This document shows positions 1 through 7,541 of a stretch of 19,633 nt of DNA, one piece after another (positions within the stretch are counted from its first letter, which is position 1; the number at the start of each line of letters is the position of its first letter). Location: assembly GCA_044356825.1 (NCBI GenBank), contig JBIKVM010000034.1, forward strand, positions 1 to 19,633. The letters are read 5' to 3'. The translations under genes were made by a program, and so were the position numbers. The DNA is from JAUREX01 sp044356825. GTDB lineage: Bacteria > Pseudomonadota > Alphaproteobacteria > Rhodobacterales > Rhodobacteraceae. Under the pieces are notes generated by a model, which had not been told where the DNA came from, searched no databases, and worked only from the letters and a program-made list of their open reading frames with translations.

Positions 1-1
1 G

Positions 2-175
2 GTCGCGCGCGTCATCCGCACGTTCAAGGCGCGGTGCATCGATCGCCAGCGCTGCGACAGCATCCACCACGCGACGCGTGCCATCGGGGTCTGGATCGGA
101 TTTTGCAACCACCGACGCCCACATCACGCGCCGGACATGATGATCTCCGCTGAGGCATTCGCCTCAGCGGCTTGA
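2..175 (+). mobile_element. 3' end of an IS3-type transposase gene (OrfB, integrase core), truncated by the window edge and probably decayed
   Basis: The reading frame is open from the left edge to a TGA at 173-175 and encodes 57 residues. It reads VIRTFKARC near the start, then HHATRAIGVWIGF and NHRRPH, and ends AEAFASAA. This is the usual C-terminal end of IS3-group DDE transposases, whose consensus is roughly ERVIRTLK, then WI.FYNHRRPHQAL and PAEAFA. Several hallmark positions differ: Ala stands where the catalytic Glu of the ER motif is expected (codon 5-7), Cys replaces the Tyr before NHRRPH, and HAP replaces QAL. This suggests an inactive relic. The N-terminal part lies outside the window. 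A TGT...ACA-type element end could lie near position 208, after the run ggggttatgcgcaaca, but the matching left end is not visible. It marks the cluster edge as a place of past transposition. Confidence 0.75.
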
Positions 176-208
176 CCCGCGCAGATTTCGTCGGGGTTAT
201 GCGCAACA

Positions 209-737
209 GTTCAAGAGGCGGCGCTGCCACCTCCTCGGATGTGACACCGAGCGTGCGACGACCGTCCCGGCGCCGCGACCCGCCCTAGATGGGGCCGCCT
301 TCGCCCCTCCGCGCCTTTTCGCACCGGCGTAACCGCTTGCGTCCGTCACACTCGATCATCTTGCCCGACTACGTCACAGCTATCTGAATTGGCTCCTATG
401 CTCCGCGGGCATTGCAACTATCGCTAATCGGCCTTTCCGAAAGGAACGCAGGCGCCCCTATCGTCATGGGTACGATTCGGGGTCGGGGCGCAGACGCTCA
501 GGCGACAGCCGGCAATGCAAGCGGGCGGTGGCGTGTTCTACCTACCGTTGTCTGAGGCACCAGAGCTGGACGACCGCGCCGATACCGAAGTCAAGGATAC
601 CAGATGCGCGCCCGCAACCCATCGGGCGGGGGCGTGGACGCCATAACGCCTGGCCGGAACCAGTGTGCCGGCCCATGCGACACCAAGGCTCTGGCCGGAA
701 TAACGGCGGGGCCCCATCACGAGGAGGGAGGAAAAGA
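209..737. other. Gene-free leader region upstream of the first TTT receptor gene
   Basis: No convincing gene is seen in these 529 bases. The open frame that reaches back to 528 on the + strand is an extension of tctC and lacks the signal peptide expected at a receptor N-terminus. Two direct repeats are visible: CTGGCCGGAA at 650-659 and 691-700 (41 bp apart), and GATACC at 581-586 and 596-601 (15 bp apart). GATACC matches the arm of the LysR-type palindrome at 13076. No good sigma-70 promoter was found by eye. The region most likely carries the promoter and control sites of module 1. Confidence 0.5.
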
Positions 738-1805
738 ATGCTGAAACTGGGATGGACGAGTGCGGCTGCGCTCGCACTGGGGCTGATCGCCGCCACGGCG
801 CTGCCCGGAACTGCCCGGGCTGAGCCCGGGAAATTTGTGGACGGGGTGCTGCAGCCGCTTGCCAGTGGCTTCCCGAACCGGCCGATCACCTTCATCAACG
901 TCGACGATCCGGGCTCTCGCGATGGCGTCTATGTCCGCTCGCTGCAAGAGGCGCTGCGCGGCATCGCGCCAGTCGACATCCTCGTGTCCGACGAGCCGGC
1001 GCCGGCCTTTGGGTCGTTCTACACGCTGCGCGATGTCGCGACGCGCGAGGGGGGCACCGAGGGCTATTATCCGATCGTCGTCACCATCCCGGGCAGTGTC
1101 TCGGACCTGTTCGTCGAGCCGATCACCAAGGAAACCGGCCTGACCATCGACGATCTGAACATCGTCATCGTGACCGAGACGATCCCCTACGTGATGATCC
1201 AGCGCAAGGATGCGCCCTGGGGGCAGACCTTCGCGGGTATGGTGGAATACGCCAAGGCAAACCCCGGCAAGCTGCGCTACATCTCGAACGGTGTCGGCAG
1301 CGGTAACGACATCGCCACCGAATGGGTGATCGCGCAGACCGGGATCGAGGTCGTCAAGATCCCCGCCTCCGACAACCAGGCACAGGCCTCGGCCATCGGT
1401 GCCGGCGAAGGCGACTTCGGCCTGGCGCAGGCGAACGTCGCGCTGCAGCACTTTCAGGCGGGCAGGGTCGACGTGACCATGGTGACCAGCACGAGCGTGC
1501 CGACACCCTGGAACACGGACTCCAACGTGGTCACCGCTGTGGATGCGGGTCTGCCGCCCGCGCGATTTGGCAACGTGCTGGCCTTCGTCGTGCCCAAAGA
1601 CACCCCGTCCGAGAATGTCCAGTGGCTCTTCGAGCTGGTGAAGGCGGGCGCCGAGACGCCGCATCACCAGGCACGCACCGAGACCGTTCCGGGCACCACG
1701 TTCAACATCCTTGGACCCGAAGAGGGCAACGCCCTGAAGATGGAGATCGCTGCCTTCATCGAGCCCATCGTGCGCGGGATCGGCCTGCACATCGACGACC
1801 AGTGA
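738..1805 (+). CDS. tctC: TTT family periplasmic solute receptor, TctC/Bug type (module 1)
   Basis: The 355-residue product is the extracytoplasmic solute-binding protein of a tripartite tricarboxylate transporter; it binds a carboxylate in the periplasm and delivers it to TctAB. The start at 738 is chosen because a strong ribosome site (gaggagggaggaaaag) precedes it and because it gives a clean Sec signal peptide. That peptide has a short positive N-terminus, a hydrophobic core at about residues 9-22 and a TARA cleavage site after residue 28. The mature part has the Bug-family layout, with FPNRPI near residue 45, a TIPGSVSD loop, and AKANPGKLRYISNG. The usual P-x-GG-x-x-D ligand loop after the first strand is replaced by DDPGSRDGVY (residues 56-65). 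It is slightly longer than the common 320-330 residues. Its closest visible relative is the receptor at 6488. The ligand is unknown. Confidence 0.93.
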   Translation: MLKLGWTSAAALALGLIAATALPGTARAEPGKFVDGVLQPLASGFPNRPITFINVDDPGSRDGVYVRSLQEALRGIAPVDILVSDEPAPAFGSFYTLRDVATREGGTEGYYPIVVTIPGSVSDLFVEPITKETGLTIDDLNIVIVTETIPYVMIQRKDAPWGQTFAGMVEYAKANPGKLRYISNGVGSGNDIATEWVIAQTGIEVVKIPASDNQAQASAIGAGEGDFGLAQANVALQHFQAGRVDVTMVTSTSVPTPWNTDSNVVTAVDAGLPPARFGNVLAFVVPKDTPSENVQWLFELVKAGAETPHHQARTETVPGTTFNILGPEEGNALKMEIAAFIEPIVRGIGLHIDDQ

Positions 1806-1813
1806 CCGGAGAC

Positions 1814-1842
1814 CCGGCGGCCGCGGTCCACGCGGTCGCCGG
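1814..1842 (+). promoter_or_regulatory. Strong intercistronic hairpin between tctC and tctB
   Basis: CCGGCGGCCGCG (1814-1825) pairs with CGCGGTCGCCGG (1831-1842) over 12 base pairs, with one G-U wobble and a 5-base loop. It starts 8 bases after the tctC stop and ends 21 bases before the tctB start. There is no U-tract, so it is not a classic intrinsic terminator. In transporter operons such hairpins commonly protect the 3' end of the receptor message or lower downstream expression, giving a receptor excess over the membrane subunits. That role is inferred here. Confidence 0.6.
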
Positions 1843-1863
1843 ACTTCCACAAGGACGAACAAA

Positions 1864-2442
1864 ATGGACAAGAATGCGCCTGACGCGGGCGATCCTGCCC
1901 TTCCGCTCGAAGATCTGACCTTCGAGACCGACAAGCGCGCGGACCTCGCCGTCACGCTTGCCGTGTTCGCCGCCGGCGCCTTCATCGTCTGGGAGGCCAG
2001 CGGCTTCCGCACGGGGTCTTTTCCCGATCCGGTCACCGCGCGCGGGCTGCCCTACTTCACCGGCACGTTCATGATGCTGGGCGCGCTCATCACCGCCGCC
2101 CGGCGCATCCAGACCTGGCACGTCATCCCCGGCCACTTCACGGTGACAGAGGGTTCACCCGACGAGCCGGGCCACCCGGCGTCGGCGGTGCGCGCCTTCG
2201 CGAATGTGGGGCTCGCGCTGGTCTGGGCGGTCCTGCTTCATGCTGTGGGCTTCTTGATCCTTACGCCGCTCGTCGCCTTCGCGATGCTCTGGACGATGGA
2301 GGTGCGATCGTGGCCCAAGCTGGTCGGCTTCCCGCTGGCGATCACGGCGATCATCTGGCTAACCTTCGCGCAGGTTCTGAACGTGGCGCTTCCGCTCGGC
2401 CCGCTCACCACCGCATTGCGCGCCTGGGGCCTCACGCCCTAG
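1864..2442 (+). CDS. tctB: TTT family small membrane subunit, TctB (module 1)
   Basis: The 192-residue product is the small integral membrane subunit of the tripartite tricarboxylate transporter. After a hydrophilic N-terminal stretch of about 25 residues, hydrophobic segments are seen at roughly 28-46, 64-80, 108-127, 128-145 and 152-175, fitting the four-to-five helix TctB fold. The loop between the second and third segments carries a PDEPGHPAS sequence, closely mirrored (ADEPDHPAT) in the second TctB at 7542. A purine-rich site (aaggacgaacaaa) precedes the ATG. It follows tctC after a 58-base gap that contains the hairpin. TctB proteins diverge quickly, so the call rests on size, topology and position. 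Confidence 0.88.
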   Translation: MDKNAPDAGDPALPLEDLTFETDKRADLAVTLAVFAAGAFIVWEASGFRTGSFPDPVTARGLPYFTGTFMMLGALITAARRIQTWHVIPGHFTVTEGSPDEPGHPASAVRAFANVGLALVWAVLLHAVGFLILTPLVAFAMLWTMEVRSWPKLVGFPLAITAIIWLTFAQVLNVALPLGPLTTALRAWGLTP

Positions 2443-2470
2443 GCCCTGCCCCTTCTCCGGAGCTCCGACG

Positions 2471-3493
2471 ATGACCACGATCGACGTTCACGCGCACATC
2501 CTGCCGCAATCGGCAGTCGCCGCGCACAAGGCCGGGCGCGACTGGTTTGGGACCACCATCACCCGATTGCCGAACGGGACCCCTGGCCTTCTGACGGGCG
2601 AGCGGAAAAGCAGCCTCGGCGCGGTCGAATACTGGCTGCCGCATGTTGAGCGTCTCCCGATCATGGATGCCAACGGGATCGACCTGCAAATCCTGTCGCT
2701 GAACCCGCAACTCATCCGCGACCACCTGCCCGCGCAGATCGCCATCGACTGTGCCCGCGCGGTGAATGACGAGATCGCGCAGACCGTGGCCGAAACCCCC
2801 GACCGATTCGGCGGCCTTGCCACGCTGCCGTTGCAGGACACCGACGAGGCCGTGCGCGAACTCGAACGGGCGATGACCGAACTCGGGCTTCGCGGATGCA
2901 TCGTCGGCTCGCATGTGAACGAGACGAACTGGGATGACCCCGCCCTATTCCCGATCCTGCAAGCGGCCGAAGCAATGGGGGCATTCATTCTGCTGCACCC
3001 GTTCAATAGCCGAATCCGCAAGCCATTCCCGCGCTACCACATGGTCAACCTCATCGGGAATCCGCTGGAAACCACGATCGCCGCTGCATCACTGATCCTT
3101 GGCGGGGTCATGGACCGGCTGCCTGATCTCAAGATCTGCCTGAGCCATGTCGGCGGCTACCTGCCCTTCGCCATAGGCCGGTTCGACCACGGCTACCGGT
3201 CGCGCCCCGAGGTGCGCCAGGACGCGGCGCAGCTGCCGTCCGACTACCTGCGCCGTTTCCACTATGACTGCATCGCCCACAGCGATAGCGGGTTCGAGCA
3301 GATGGTGCGCCTCGTGGGATCAGACCGCATCCTGCTCGGGACCGACTTCCCGGCCGACATGGGCCTGCCCGACGCGCCCCGCTGGCTGGCGGCACAGCCT
3401 TGTCTGACAGACACCGACCGCGCGAGGATCTGCCACGACAATGCCTCCCGGCTGCTCGGCCTGCCCCCCGGCCGCGCTGCTGCGACGCGATAG
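2471..3493 (+). CDS. ACMSD-type metal-dependent amidohydrolase/decarboxylase (module 1)
   Basis: The 340-residue product is a TIM-barrel enzyme of the amidohydrolase-2 family, which includes 2-amino-3-carboxymuconate semialdehyde decarboxylase (ACMSD) and gamma-resorcylate decarboxylase. Visible metal and catalytic residues are the DVHAH motif (His7, His9), His176 in LLHP, His226 in LSHVGG and Asp292 in GTDFP. Their order and spacing match ACMSD closely. NLIGNPLETT and AIGRFDHGY are subfamily signatures shared with the second copy at 9600. A ggag site lies 8 bases before the ATG. The gene sits between tctB and tctA, an unusual interruption of the transporter genes. Members of this family either decarboxylate or hydrolyse cyclic or unsaturated acids, and the sequence does not decide which. 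A cytoplasmic role on the imported acid is likely. Confidence 0.9.
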   Translation: MTTIDVHAHILPQSAVAAHKAGRDWFGTTITRLPNGTPGLLTGERKSSLGAVEYWLPHVERLPIMDANGIDLQILSLNPQLIRDHLPAQIAIDCARAVNDEIAQTVAETPDRFGGLATLPLQDTDEAVRELERAMTELGLRGCIVGSHVNETNWDDPALFPILQAAEAMGAFILLHPFNSRIRKPFPRYHMVNLIGNPLETTIAAASLILGGVMDRLPDLKICLSHVGGYLPFAIGRFDHGYRSRPEVRQDAAQLPSDYLRRFHYDCIAHSDSGFEQMVRLVGSDRILLGTDFPADMGLPDAPRWLAAQPCLTDTDRARICHDNASRLLGLPPGRAAATR

Positions 3494-3510
3494 AGGAGAG
3501 GCCCCCGACC

Positions 3511-5073
3511 ATGGAGCTTTTCTTCGCATCGCTCATCCAGTCCGTCGTTCTGGCCGCAGACCCGCTCCTACTGGCGATCATCTTCCTCGGCGTGCTCTGG
3601 GGGTGTGCGATGGGCGCGCTGCCCGGGATCACATCGGTCATCGCAATCGGGGTGATGGTACCCTTCACCTTCGGAATGCCGCCCGTCTACGCGGTGTCGT
3701 TCCTCGTCGCGATCAACGTCGGGGTGAGCTTCGGCAATTCGATCCCCGCGATCCTCGTGGGCCTGCCCGGCACCCCGTCGGCCGTTCTGACGGCGCTGGA
3801 CGGCTACGCGCTGCACAAGCAAGGCAAAAGCGGACTTGCCCTCGGCGTCACTTACTTCTCGTCGGTGGTGGGGCAGTTCATCAGCATTTTCCTGTTCCTT
3901 CTGATGGTCGTGCCGCTCGCGCAACTCACCTATGTCTTCCTGTCGCCCGAGCTTTTTGCGCTCTACTTCCTGGGGACCACGGCGATCATCAGCCTGACCA
4001 GCCGCAACATCCTGAAAGGCCTGGTCGCAGCTGCGTTCGGCCTGACCATCGCCATGGTCGGCCGCGATCCGCTGAGCGCAGTCACCCGATTCGACCTCGG
4101 ATTGGTCGAACTGCGGGCTGGAATCCAGCTCGTTCCCGTCGTGATCGGACTTCTCGCCGTCAGCGAACTCTTCCGGTCGATGCGCCACGCCTTTCGCTGG
4201 GATGCCCTCTCGACCAGCTTCTCGGCCCAGTTTCCGCGCTGGCCGGAACTGCGCCGGGTCAGCGCCCCGATCCTCCTCGGCACCGGGATCGGAACCTTCA
4301 TCGGCGCCGTCCCCGGGCTTGGCGGGTCGGCCGCCGCCGTGCTGGCCTATCAGCAGGCCCGGCTTATCTCGAAACGGCCCGAGGAGTTCGGACGGGGCAG
4401 CACCGAAGGCATCGCGGCGAACGAATCCGCCCAGAATGCCGCGCAGGCCGGCGAGATGGTGCCGACCTTCGGCTTGGGCATCCCGGGTAGCGGCGCGATG
4501 GTTGTGCTCCTTGGCGCGCTCCTCATGCACGGATTCATTCCCGGCCCGCTCCTGATCCGCGAGGCGCCCGAGTTGCTCTATGCCTCGGTCACCGGGCTTC
4601 TCGTCGCGACCGTCATGCTCGCGCTGATCGGCTGGGTCATCGCGCGAGCGCTTCTTCGGCTCGTGACCTTCGACAGATCGCTCGTGCTCGTTGGGGCGCT
4701 CGTGCTGACGATGGTCGGGGTCTACACGATCAACCGTTCGGTATTCGACGTGGGCCTGCTGATCTTCTTCGGCATCGTCGGCTACTTCATGCTGCGCTAC
4801 GGCTACTCGACCGCCGGCGCCGCCATCGCGGTCGTTCTGGGCGAGGGGCTCGAGACCAACCTGCGTGCGGGGCTCCTGCTGATGCAAGGAGATATCGGCG
4901 CGTTCCTCAGCCGTCCCTGGACAGCGGGCATCTTGCTGTTCTCGGTCATTCTTCTGGTGTTCGGAACGGTGAACATGCTGCGGCTCGCGAAGGCCGAGGC
5001 GAAGCAGCGCGACGCGGCGCTGGCCGCCCACCTCGCCCGCGCGGGCGAGGCTGAGAAGATGGCTCAGCGATGA
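3511..5073 (+). CDS. tctA: TTT family large membrane subunit, TctA (module 1)
   Basis: The 520-residue product is the large permease subunit of the tripartite tricarboxylate transporter, with about a dozen hydrophobic segments and two internally related halves. Family signatures are seen twice: GNSIPAILVGLPGTPSAVLT followed by ALHKQGK (about residues 75-105), and GAVPGLGG with EGIAANESAQNAA and FGLGIPGSGAM (about residues 270-335). The C-terminal 35 residues are charged and cytoplasmic. The start at 3511 is preferred over upstream in-frame codons because tagaggagaggccc lies directly before it and the protein then begins like other TctA proteins. The gene begins 17 bases after the amidohydrolase stop and ends in an ATGA overlap with the next gene. 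TctA uses the ion gradient to take up the acid presented by TctC. Confidence 0.95.
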   Translation: MELFFASLIQSVVLAADPLLLAIIFLGVLWGCAMGALPGITSVIAIGVMVPFTFGMPPVYAVSFLVAINVGVSFGNSIPAILVGLPGTPSAVLTALDGYALHKQGKSGLALGVTYFSSVVGQFISIFLFLLMVVPLAQLTYVFLSPELFALYFLGTTAIISLTSRNILKGLVAAAFGLTIAMVGRDPLSAVTRFDLGLVELRAGIQLVPVVIGLLAVSELFRSMRHAFRWDALSTSFSAQFPRWPELRRVSAPILLGTGIGTFIGAVPGLGGSAAAVLAYQQARLISKRPEEFGRGSTEGIAANESAQNAAQAGEMVPTFGLGIPGSGAMVVLLGALLMHGFIPGPLLIREAPELLYASVTGLLVATVMLALIGWVIARALLRLVTFDRSLVLVGALVLTMVGVYTINRSVFDVGLLIFFGIVGYFMLRYGYSTAGAAIAVVLGEGLETNLRAGLLLMQGDIGAFLSRPWTAGILLFSVILLVFGTVNMLRLAKAEAKQRDAALAAHLARAGEAEKMAQR

Positions 5074-6140
5074 CCCCCCTCGGCGAGGGTCGCATCCTGG
5101 TGCTCGGCGTCGGCGCGATCGGCAGCAGTGTCGGTGCCGATCTCGCCTGGGCGGGCCATGACGTCACCCTGGCCGACGCTTGGCCCGCGCACATCGAGGC
5201 GATCCGGGCAGGCGGCCTGCACGTCCGCATGCCCGAGATCGAACGCCGCGTCAGCCCGCCCGCGTTGCACCTGTGCGACCTCGCAGGCTCAGCTCGCGCG
5301 TTCGATCTGGTCTTGCTCTGCTCGAAGTCGAACGACCACCGCTGGCTCGCGGAACTCGCGCGCAAGCACATGTCACCCGACGCGGTTCTGGTCGGGCTCC
5401 AGAACGGGATGAACGACGCTTCGCTTGCAGAGGTGGTCGGGCGGTCCCGCGTGATCGGCGCGGTGATCGAACTTCAGGCGGAATGCTTCACGCCCGGCCA
5501 GGTCAAGCGCAACACCCCGCCCGAGCGTACATGGTTCGCGGTCGGTGAACTCGACGGCGCCCTCACGCCCCGCCTCGCGGCCGTGGCGGATCTGCTGCGC
5601 GCCGCAGCACGGGTAGACCTCACGACGAACATCGCCGGCGCGAAGTGGAGCAAACTGATCGCCAACTGCATGACGATGGGCCCCTTCGGTCTGCTCGGCC
5701 TGCCCAACGCCGAGGCTGCGGCACTCGAGGGCGCGTTCGAGGTTTCCTGCGCCCTCGGGCGCGAGGCCTTGGCCGTGGGCGAGGCGCTCGGCTATCGTGC
5801 CGAGCCCGTTTTCGGCATCTCCGAGGACGAATGGCGCAGCACGAACGAGGAACGCATCGTGCTGGCGATGCGCACGCTTCTCTCGCATGTCGGCCGCGGG
5901 CGCACCGCGCCAATCCATGATCACCTGAAGGGCCGGCAGAGCGAGATCCACTTCATCGCGGGCGTGGTCTGTGAACAGGGGCGGCGATATGGCATCCCCA
6001 CCCCCGCGAATGATGCGGTGGTGGAACTCGACCGACGAATCAACACGGGCGATCTGTCGATGGAGCCGGGAAATTTCGAAACGCTCAAGCGGATGATCGG
6101 GATTGCCCCATCCACTGATGGCCACGCCAACCCCGCGTGA
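5070..6140 (+). CDS. Ketopantoate reductase-like (ApbA/PanE family) NAD(P) oxidoreductase
   Basis: The 356-residue product has an N-terminal Rossmann domain with ILVLGVGAIGSSVG (residues 9-22) and a C-terminal helical domain. The family's LQNG motif is at about 110-113. A Lys-containing helix, AKWSKLIANC (191-200, Lys195 the likely catalytic residue), and the late SEIHFIAG...GIPTPAND segment are both typical of 2-dehydropantoate 2-reductases. At 356 residues it is longer than the usual 290-310. Because it overlaps tctA by ATGA and sits in a catabolic cluster, its true job is probably reduction or oxidation of a 2-keto or 2-hydroxy acid from the imported compound rather than pantothenate synthesis. 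That is inferred from context; the family is often over-annotated as PanE. Confidence 0.85.
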   Translation: MTPLGEGRILVLGVGAIGSSVGADLAWAGHDVTLADAWPAHIEAIRAGGLHVRMPEIERRVSPPALHLCDLAGSARAFDLVLLCSKSNDHRWLAELARKHMSPDAVLVGLQNGMNDASLAEVVGRSRVIGAVIELQAECFTPGQVKRNTPPERTWFAVGELDGALTPRLAAVADLLRAAARVDLTTNIAGAKWSKLIANCMTMGPFGLLGLPNAEAAALEGAFEVSCALGREALAVGEALGYRAEPVFGISEDEWRSTNEERIVLAMRTLLSHVGRGRTAPIHDHLKGRQSEIHFIAGVVCEQGRRYGIPTPANDAVVELDRRINTGDLSMEPGNFETLKRMIGIAPSTDGHANPA

Positions 6141-6487
6141 TCTTCCGGGTGCTTCCCATCGCCCTCGAGGATCGTGCCGTGCATCTTCGGGCAGGCCCGT
6201 GCAGCCCGGCTTGGCGCCAGGCCAGCGTTCATGCTGCGGGCAGCAATCCCGTCAACCTTTCCGCCAGCGCGGCATCGTCGAGCGCGGGCCTCCGCGCCCG
6301 CTGCGAGGGGGGGCATGGCCGCCTCATGCCTCTCGGGCATGGCGGCAATCACAACACAGCCTTTGGCGACACTCCCGCCGGTCGATACGCTTCGCCACGT
6401 GCTGGTTGGTCATCGCCAGCAGAAGCGTGACCGCGCCGGAGCGGCTATACAGTTCGCATGACGGTGTCACAGATTGGGAGGTCTGAA
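6141..6487. other. Gene-free spacer with stem-loops between transporter modules 1 and 2
   Basis: No supported gene is seen in these 347 bases. Two stem-loops are visible. One is GCGCGG-gcct-CCGCGC (6282-6297). The other pairs GCCGCC plus ATGCC with GGCAT plus GGCGGC (6318-6346), with a 2-base bulge and a 5-base loop. Neither has a U-tract. The segment just before tctC2 is less GC-rich (ggctatacagttcgcatgacgg) and may hold the promoter of module 2, but no confident -35/-10 pair was found. The spacer separates two translationally coupled gene groups, so a transcript boundary here is plausible. Confidence 0.5.
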
Positions 6488-7519
6488 ATGCGGGGAACTA
6501 TCGCAGCCATTCTGCTTGGTACTTCTTGGCTTTGTTCGACTGCTGCGAGCGCGCAGCAGGTCCTTGCGCCGACAGCAGGAGGGTTCCCGTCCGAACCCAT
6601 CGTGCTAATGGTCATCGACGAGCCCGGATCGGCCGACAGCGTCTATGCCAACCAGCTTGCCGAGGCAGCACAGCCGTTTTCACCCGTGCCGATCGTCGTC
6701 GAGCATCGCGAGGACTTTTCGAACTTCGGCACTTGGGAGGCGATCCGCTGGATGATCGACCAGGGCCCCGAGGGCAACGACGGCAGCGTCGCCTTCGTCT
6801 ATACCGTCCCTGGATCGGTGATCGATCTGCTTGTGATCGACATGGAGAAGGAACTGGGCGTCGGGCTGGACGATCTCAATGTCGTCGCCTCGACCGAGCA
6901 GTTGCCCTACTTCATCCATCAGCGCGCCGATGCGCCGTGGGGCGACACCATTCAGGATTTCATCAATCACGCCAAGGCCAATCCGGGCGAGATCCGCTAC
7001 ATCTCGGGCGGTCCGGGCGGGGCACAGGATGCGGCCTTCCAGTGGTTCATCCGCCAGTTCGGCATCACGGTGAACGAGATCATCGGCGGTGGCGGGTCGG
7101 CCCGGGCGCTGACCGTGGCGGCCGGCGAAGGGGACGTGACGCTCTCTCCGCCCGACATCATCTTGCCGCATTTCCAGGGCGGGAAGGTCGATGTGCTGAT
7201 GGTCACGGGCGAAAAGCCGGCGCCGGCACCGTGGGAGAACGTGCCCAATGCGGCAAGCCTCGGGATCACCGGGGATCCGTGGACGCAGACGCGCGGAATC
7301 GGTGTGCCGCCGGACGTTCCGGAAGAGAACCGCGCCTGGTTGCAGACCCTGTTCACCACGGCGGCGTCACAGCCTGCCTATCAGGAACAGCGCTTGCAGG
7401 TGCCTGGCCTCAACAACGTCATCCTCGATTCGGCAGCGACGATCGGTCTGGCTCAGAGCGCCTATGACCTTGCGCTGCCGATGATGAAGGAAATGGGCGT
7501 CTACTGGGCCGACCAGTGA
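6488..7519 (+). CDS. tctC: TTT family periplasmic solute receptor, TctC/Bug type (module 2)
   Basis: The 343-residue product is a second TTT receptor. The start at 6488 is favoured over the in-frame ATG at 6458 because gggaggtctgaa lies directly upstream. It also yields a clean signal peptide with hydrophobic core at residues 5-20 and an ASA cleavage site after residue 22. The mature protein matches the module 1 receptor along its length, for example ADAPWGDT, AKANPGEIRYISGG, and GEGD before HFQGGKVDV. The ligand loop is again non-canonical: DEPGSADSVY (residues 44-53) instead of P-x-GG-x-x-D. It leads tctB and tctA of the same set, after a 347-base spacer. Having two receptors of one unusual subtype implies related ligands, but no ligand can be named. 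Confidence 0.93.
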   Translation: MRGTIAAILLGTSWLCSTAASAQQVLAPTAGGFPSEPIVLMVIDEPGSADSVYANQLAEAAQPFSPVPIVVEHREDFSNFGTWEAIRWMIDQGPEGNDGSVAFVYTVPGSVIDLLVIDMEKELGVGLDDLNVVASTEQLPYFIHQRADAPWGDTIQDFINHAKANPGEIRYISGGPGGAQDAAFQWFIRQFGITVNEIIGGGGSARALTVAAGEGDVTLSPPDIILPHFQGGKVDVLMVTGEKPAPAPWENVPNAASLGITGDPWTQTRGIGVPPDVPEENRAWLQTLFTTAASQPAYQEQRLQVPGLNNVILDSAATIGLAQSAYDLALPMMKEMGVYWADQ

Positions 7520-7541
7520 CGACGGCGGCGCGGGTCTGACG

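Noticed and set aside
528..737. N-terminal 70-residue extension of the first TctC protein
   Set aside because: The extension has no homology pattern and would bury the signal peptide; the ATG at 738 has a strong ribosome site and a clean Sec signal.
717..2036. 439-residue open frame on the - strand
   Set aside because: It is the antisense shadow of tctC and tctB, Arg/Gly/Asp-rich and without any domain pattern.
6141..6457. Remnant of a coding gene in the spacer (a - strand frame reading LDDAALAERLTGLLPAA)
   Set aside because: Only a short helix-like stretch is seen, with stops close by and no family match; the dominant features of the spacer are hairpins.
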